NCBI RefSeq assembly: GCF_003217495.1
Contig: NZ_QJSW01000006.1
Location: 1 to 64,000 of the forward strand
Source of the DNA: Paenibacillus barcinonensis
GTDB taxonomy: Bacteria > Bacillota > Bacilli > Paenibacillales > Paenibacillaceae
DNA length: 64,000 bases
Direction of reading: 5' to 3'
Shown: positions 62,030 through 64,000 of the stretch, piece after piece
Position numbering within the stretch: the first letter of the stretch is position 1
Layout: each line of letters begins with the position of its first letter
The notes under the pieces: model-generated
Database searches by the model: none
Told to the model about the DNA's origin: nothing
Seen by the model: only the letters and a program-made list of their open reading frames with translations
Program-made: the position numbers and the translations under genes

Positions 62030-63901
62030 TTATTTTCGTCCAAAACGTCCCATCCTTCCACTGCTGGAATCGAGCTTCAAACTAAGCAATGTCCGGCCTT
62101 TCAGGAAGCTGATCGGACTGATACGATTCGTTTCCAGACGTACAAACGCATAGAAGTGCTCCAGCTTCTCAGCACCAAACCCTGATTCCAGTCGATGTAT
62201 CATAGACTGCCAATCCGTGGAATAAGGAAGCACAAGCGACATACATTGCCCCTCTGTATTTTCCACCGTAAGGATCAGATCCTGCGTCTGTTTGTTAAAT
62301 GTATGCTCTACAATGCGAGCAACTTCAATGAGGGCCAGCCGTTCTTTTGGCTCCATGAACAAGGAAGTGGAATCTGGCTCACGCTGCAATGCAGACGGTA
62401 TATCCATCAGAAACACCCCAAAATCGATCTCGCTCACACTTGTTCGTGGCAGAAGTGTCAGTTTTGCCCCATCACCGGACGATATGCGCCGCTCTTCATT
62501 CACTTTCACCGATTGGAACAGCACTTCTTCTCCAGTAAGTTGACTAAACGTCAGGCTTGGTAGCCATGGCGTGAACGCAGCATAATGCTCCGCAAATGAG
62601 AATTGCTGATCCTCATAATAGACCGCACGCACATCGCTATACGTATACATCTCTCCATCATGCAGACCATAGAAATAATACGTAATCCCGCGAAATCCCG
62701 ATCGAGTCTCCCAAGAATCTGCTCCCAGCCCATAGAGATGAAGAGATGGAACAGTAAAATACTTGCTGCGAAAGCTGCCGACAAGCTGACTCTGCTGCTT
62801 CACAGATATATCGCCTTGAGTAAGCACCTCTAACGCAAGATATAGCTTACTGATTCGTTCCAGCATCGTCTGCATGGAGAATCGCACATGGCGCTTGAAA
62901 AAAAGCTGAAGCTCTCCCTGTATGCCGCGCAAACTGCGCTCAATATCTGGAAGATTACCACTATGTGCAGCAATAGCAAGCGTCTCCAGCTGAGCCAAGT
63001 AAGATTGAGGCAACCTCGCAAGCCCTGTCTTCAGCATGCCTGCCAGGGTCTCGCGACATTCCTGAACGGTTTGAAGTGAGAACTTTGCTTCATATGCACG
63101 AACAGTCAGAACCTCCATATCATTGATTCCATGAATCATTCGATAGCGCAGTAACGCTTCAAGCTTCGCCATCTTTCCGGCCGTCTGCTTCACCTTGCAT
63201 AAAGCTTTCGTCAGATTAGGCTCATCTGTAAAGGACACCTCGATATCCTGAGTTTTCAGTTGCACAGTAAGAAGCGTATCCTCCTGCATGCGAATTTCTT
63301 CAGTATAACGCAGCCGAAAAACGACTTCTTCAATCATAGATGCAGTATACGATTTGATTATTGCTGCAAGATCGTTGCCAAGCATCCAGCGGAAACGGGA
63401 AGGTGCATCTGCTAGCTCTACTTGCAGCTTGTAGTCGGAATGGTCCGGCTCCTTCACCACAGACAGCTCCTGTACCAACGAATCCGCAGCCTCGGTATAT
63501 TCATTCGACGAGTCAGTCTGTGATAACAGTATATCCGATGATTTAAGCGAAAACTCTTCAGTTGTCGGATGAGATGCATCAGCTGTTGCAGCAGGAAGCT
63601 GCTCTTCCGCCATTTGATGACGCTGGTCATATAGAATGGCAATAAGCACATGTTTGCAGATATGCTCGGACGGACAAGAACACTGCCACTGATCCAGCGT
63701 AGCAGTGAGGGTACATTCCGTACCCTCACTGAGCTGACAATGAACCGATGCCTCACCCCAGGTATAATTCACATGTACACCTTGATCCAGCTCTTTCAGC
63801 GCCCTCTTGTATAATCCCTTGTTCGCATAACGAATAAGATAATCCTCTGTGCACAGCTTCGAGAAATGCCTGAATTTCTGTTGGAATTCATTCATACTCA
63901 C
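62030..63901 (-). CDS. SWIM zinc-finger protein (623 aa)
   Basis: The SWIM motif CSCPSEHICKHV at about residues 74-85 (CxCx6CxH) binds zinc and probably nucleic acid or protein. The rest is a long region without other domains I recognise. In many bacteria such genes occur with an AAA/MoxR ATPase and VWA-domain genes; only the last part of the upstream gene is in the window here. The GTG at 63901 or ATG 63895 starts it; there is no clear ribosome site. The upstream gene ends four bases before, so an operon is clear. Confidence 0.78.
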   Translation of the reverse strand: MSMNEFQQKFRHFSKLCTEDYLIRYANKGLYKRALKELDQGVHVNYTWGEASVHCQLSEGTECTLTATLDQWQCSCPSEHICKHVLIAILYDQRHQMAEEQLPAATADASHPTTEEFSLKSSDILLSQTDSSNEYTEAADSLVQELSVVKEPDHSDYKLQVELADAPSRFRWMLGNDLAAIIKSYTASMIEEVVFRLRYTEEIRMQEDTLLTVQLKTQDIEVSFTDEPNLTKALCKVKQTAGKMAKLEALLRYRMIHGINDMEVLTVRAYEAKFSLQTVQECRETLAGMLKTGLARLPQSYLAQLETLAIAAHSGNLPDIERSLRGIQGELQLFFKRHVRFSMQTMLERISKLYLALEVLTQGDISVKQQSQLVGSFRSKYFTVPSLHLYGLGADSWETRSGFRGITYYFYGLHDGEMYTYSDVRAVYYEDQQFSFAEHYAAFTPWLPSLTFSQLTGEEVLFQSVKVNEERRISSGDGAKLTLLPRTSVSEIDFGVFLMDIPSALQREPDSTSLFMEPKERLALIEVARIVEHTFNKQTQDLILTVENTEGQCMSLVLPYSTDWQSMIHRLESGFGAEKLEHFYAFVRLETNRISPISFLKGRTLLSLKLDSSSGRMGRFGRK

Positions 63902-63905
63902 GTGC

Positions 63906-64000
63906 TCAGCGCCCCGCTGCTCTCAAAATATCATAGAGGGTCTCACTGAAGACACGTCCAGGGATTTTGCCCAAAGCAATCGATTTGATATCTGCATAAT
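63906..64000 (-). CDS. C-terminal end of an unidentified operon gene (partial)
   Basis: The last 30 codons or so read YADIKSIALGKIPGRVFSET then LYDILRAAGR before a TGA at 63906-63908. The start lies right of the window. I cannot name a family from this piece. It is four bases upstream of the SWIM gene and on the same strand. Confidence 0.6.
   Translation of the reverse strand, partial: YADIKSIALGKIPGRVFSETLYDILRAAGR

Noticed and set aside
1..64000. tRNA, rRNA and CRISPR arrays
   Set aside because: No cloverleaf, ribosomal stretch or regular 25-40 bp repeat with unique spacers was seen on reading.

Overview
The window looks like the chromosome of a Paenibacillus-type Bacillota. The evidence is strong AGGAGG ribosome sites, GTG/TTG starts, a YesM/YesN two-component pair next to a sugar ABC importer, CcpA-like cre sites, a SigV/RsiV pair close to the Bacillus subtilis one, and a paeninodin-like lasso peptide precursor. 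This is inference from gene content; no rRNA or tRNA was seen.

Layout. 1-72: 5' end of an IS30-type transposase. 361-1452: nucleotidyltransferase-fold protein. 1566-6298: four-carbon sugar-acid operon (dehydrogenase, DUF1537 kinase, GntP permease) divergent from a GntR regulator, with three TTGTATAC operators and a cre site between them. 6397-8063: secreted histidine phosphatase and a GNAT protein. 8354-14786: PRD regulator, PTS EIIB/EIIA/EIIC and a GH3 beta-glucosidase. 15081-26792: YesM/YesN sensor pair, ABC sugar importer, GH88 unsaturated glucuronyl hydrolase and a large secreted PL8 lyase; together a polysaccharide utilisation locus for hyaluronan/chondroitin- or xanthan-like polymers. 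The lyase cuts outside, the importer brings in unsaturated oligosaccharides, and GH88 removes the unsaturated uronate. 26953-30695: AraC regulator, CBM9-like protein, sugar isomerase/epimerase and Gfo/Idh/MocA oxidoreductase. 30947-33134: kbl-tdh threonine degradation pair.

33434-41278: a SigV/RsiV envelope-stress cassette repeated three times. Copy 1 has intact sigV and rsiV but only about 40 bp of the third gene. Copy 2 is complete. Copy 3 has kept its ECF promoter but collapsed to fragments, so the promoter now reads toward a polysaccharide deacetylase gene. A GH43 gene and a frameshifted monooxygenase-like pseudogene lie between copies 1 and 2.

41318-43746: YkyA-type lipoprotein, a short barstar-like ORF, and a 45-codon lasso peptide precursor (42686-42823) overlapping a SAM methyltransferase gene by one base. 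No lasso maturation enzymes are in the window. 44005-45620: LysE exporter and LysR regulator. 45808-52384: arsenic island (ArsN1-like acetyltransferase, Cys-pair MarR, two flavin oxidoreductases, ArsR, ArsB, ArsC, Cys-based phosphatase). 52618-58908: RDD protein, then an iron-siderophore system: binding lipoprotein and an exporter-fold ABC pair with a good Fur box, preceded by an AraC regulator (YbtA-YbtP-YbtQ-like logic). 59035-64000: WG-repeat/DUF3298 protein and the distal part of a SWIM zinc-finger operon.

The strongest candidates for something undescribed are the orphan lasso precursor with its methyltransferase and paired upstream dyads, the triplicated SigV cassette with promoter capture, and the arsenic flavoprotein with a CC-rich tail beside a CC-bearing MarR whose palindromic operator can be read directly.
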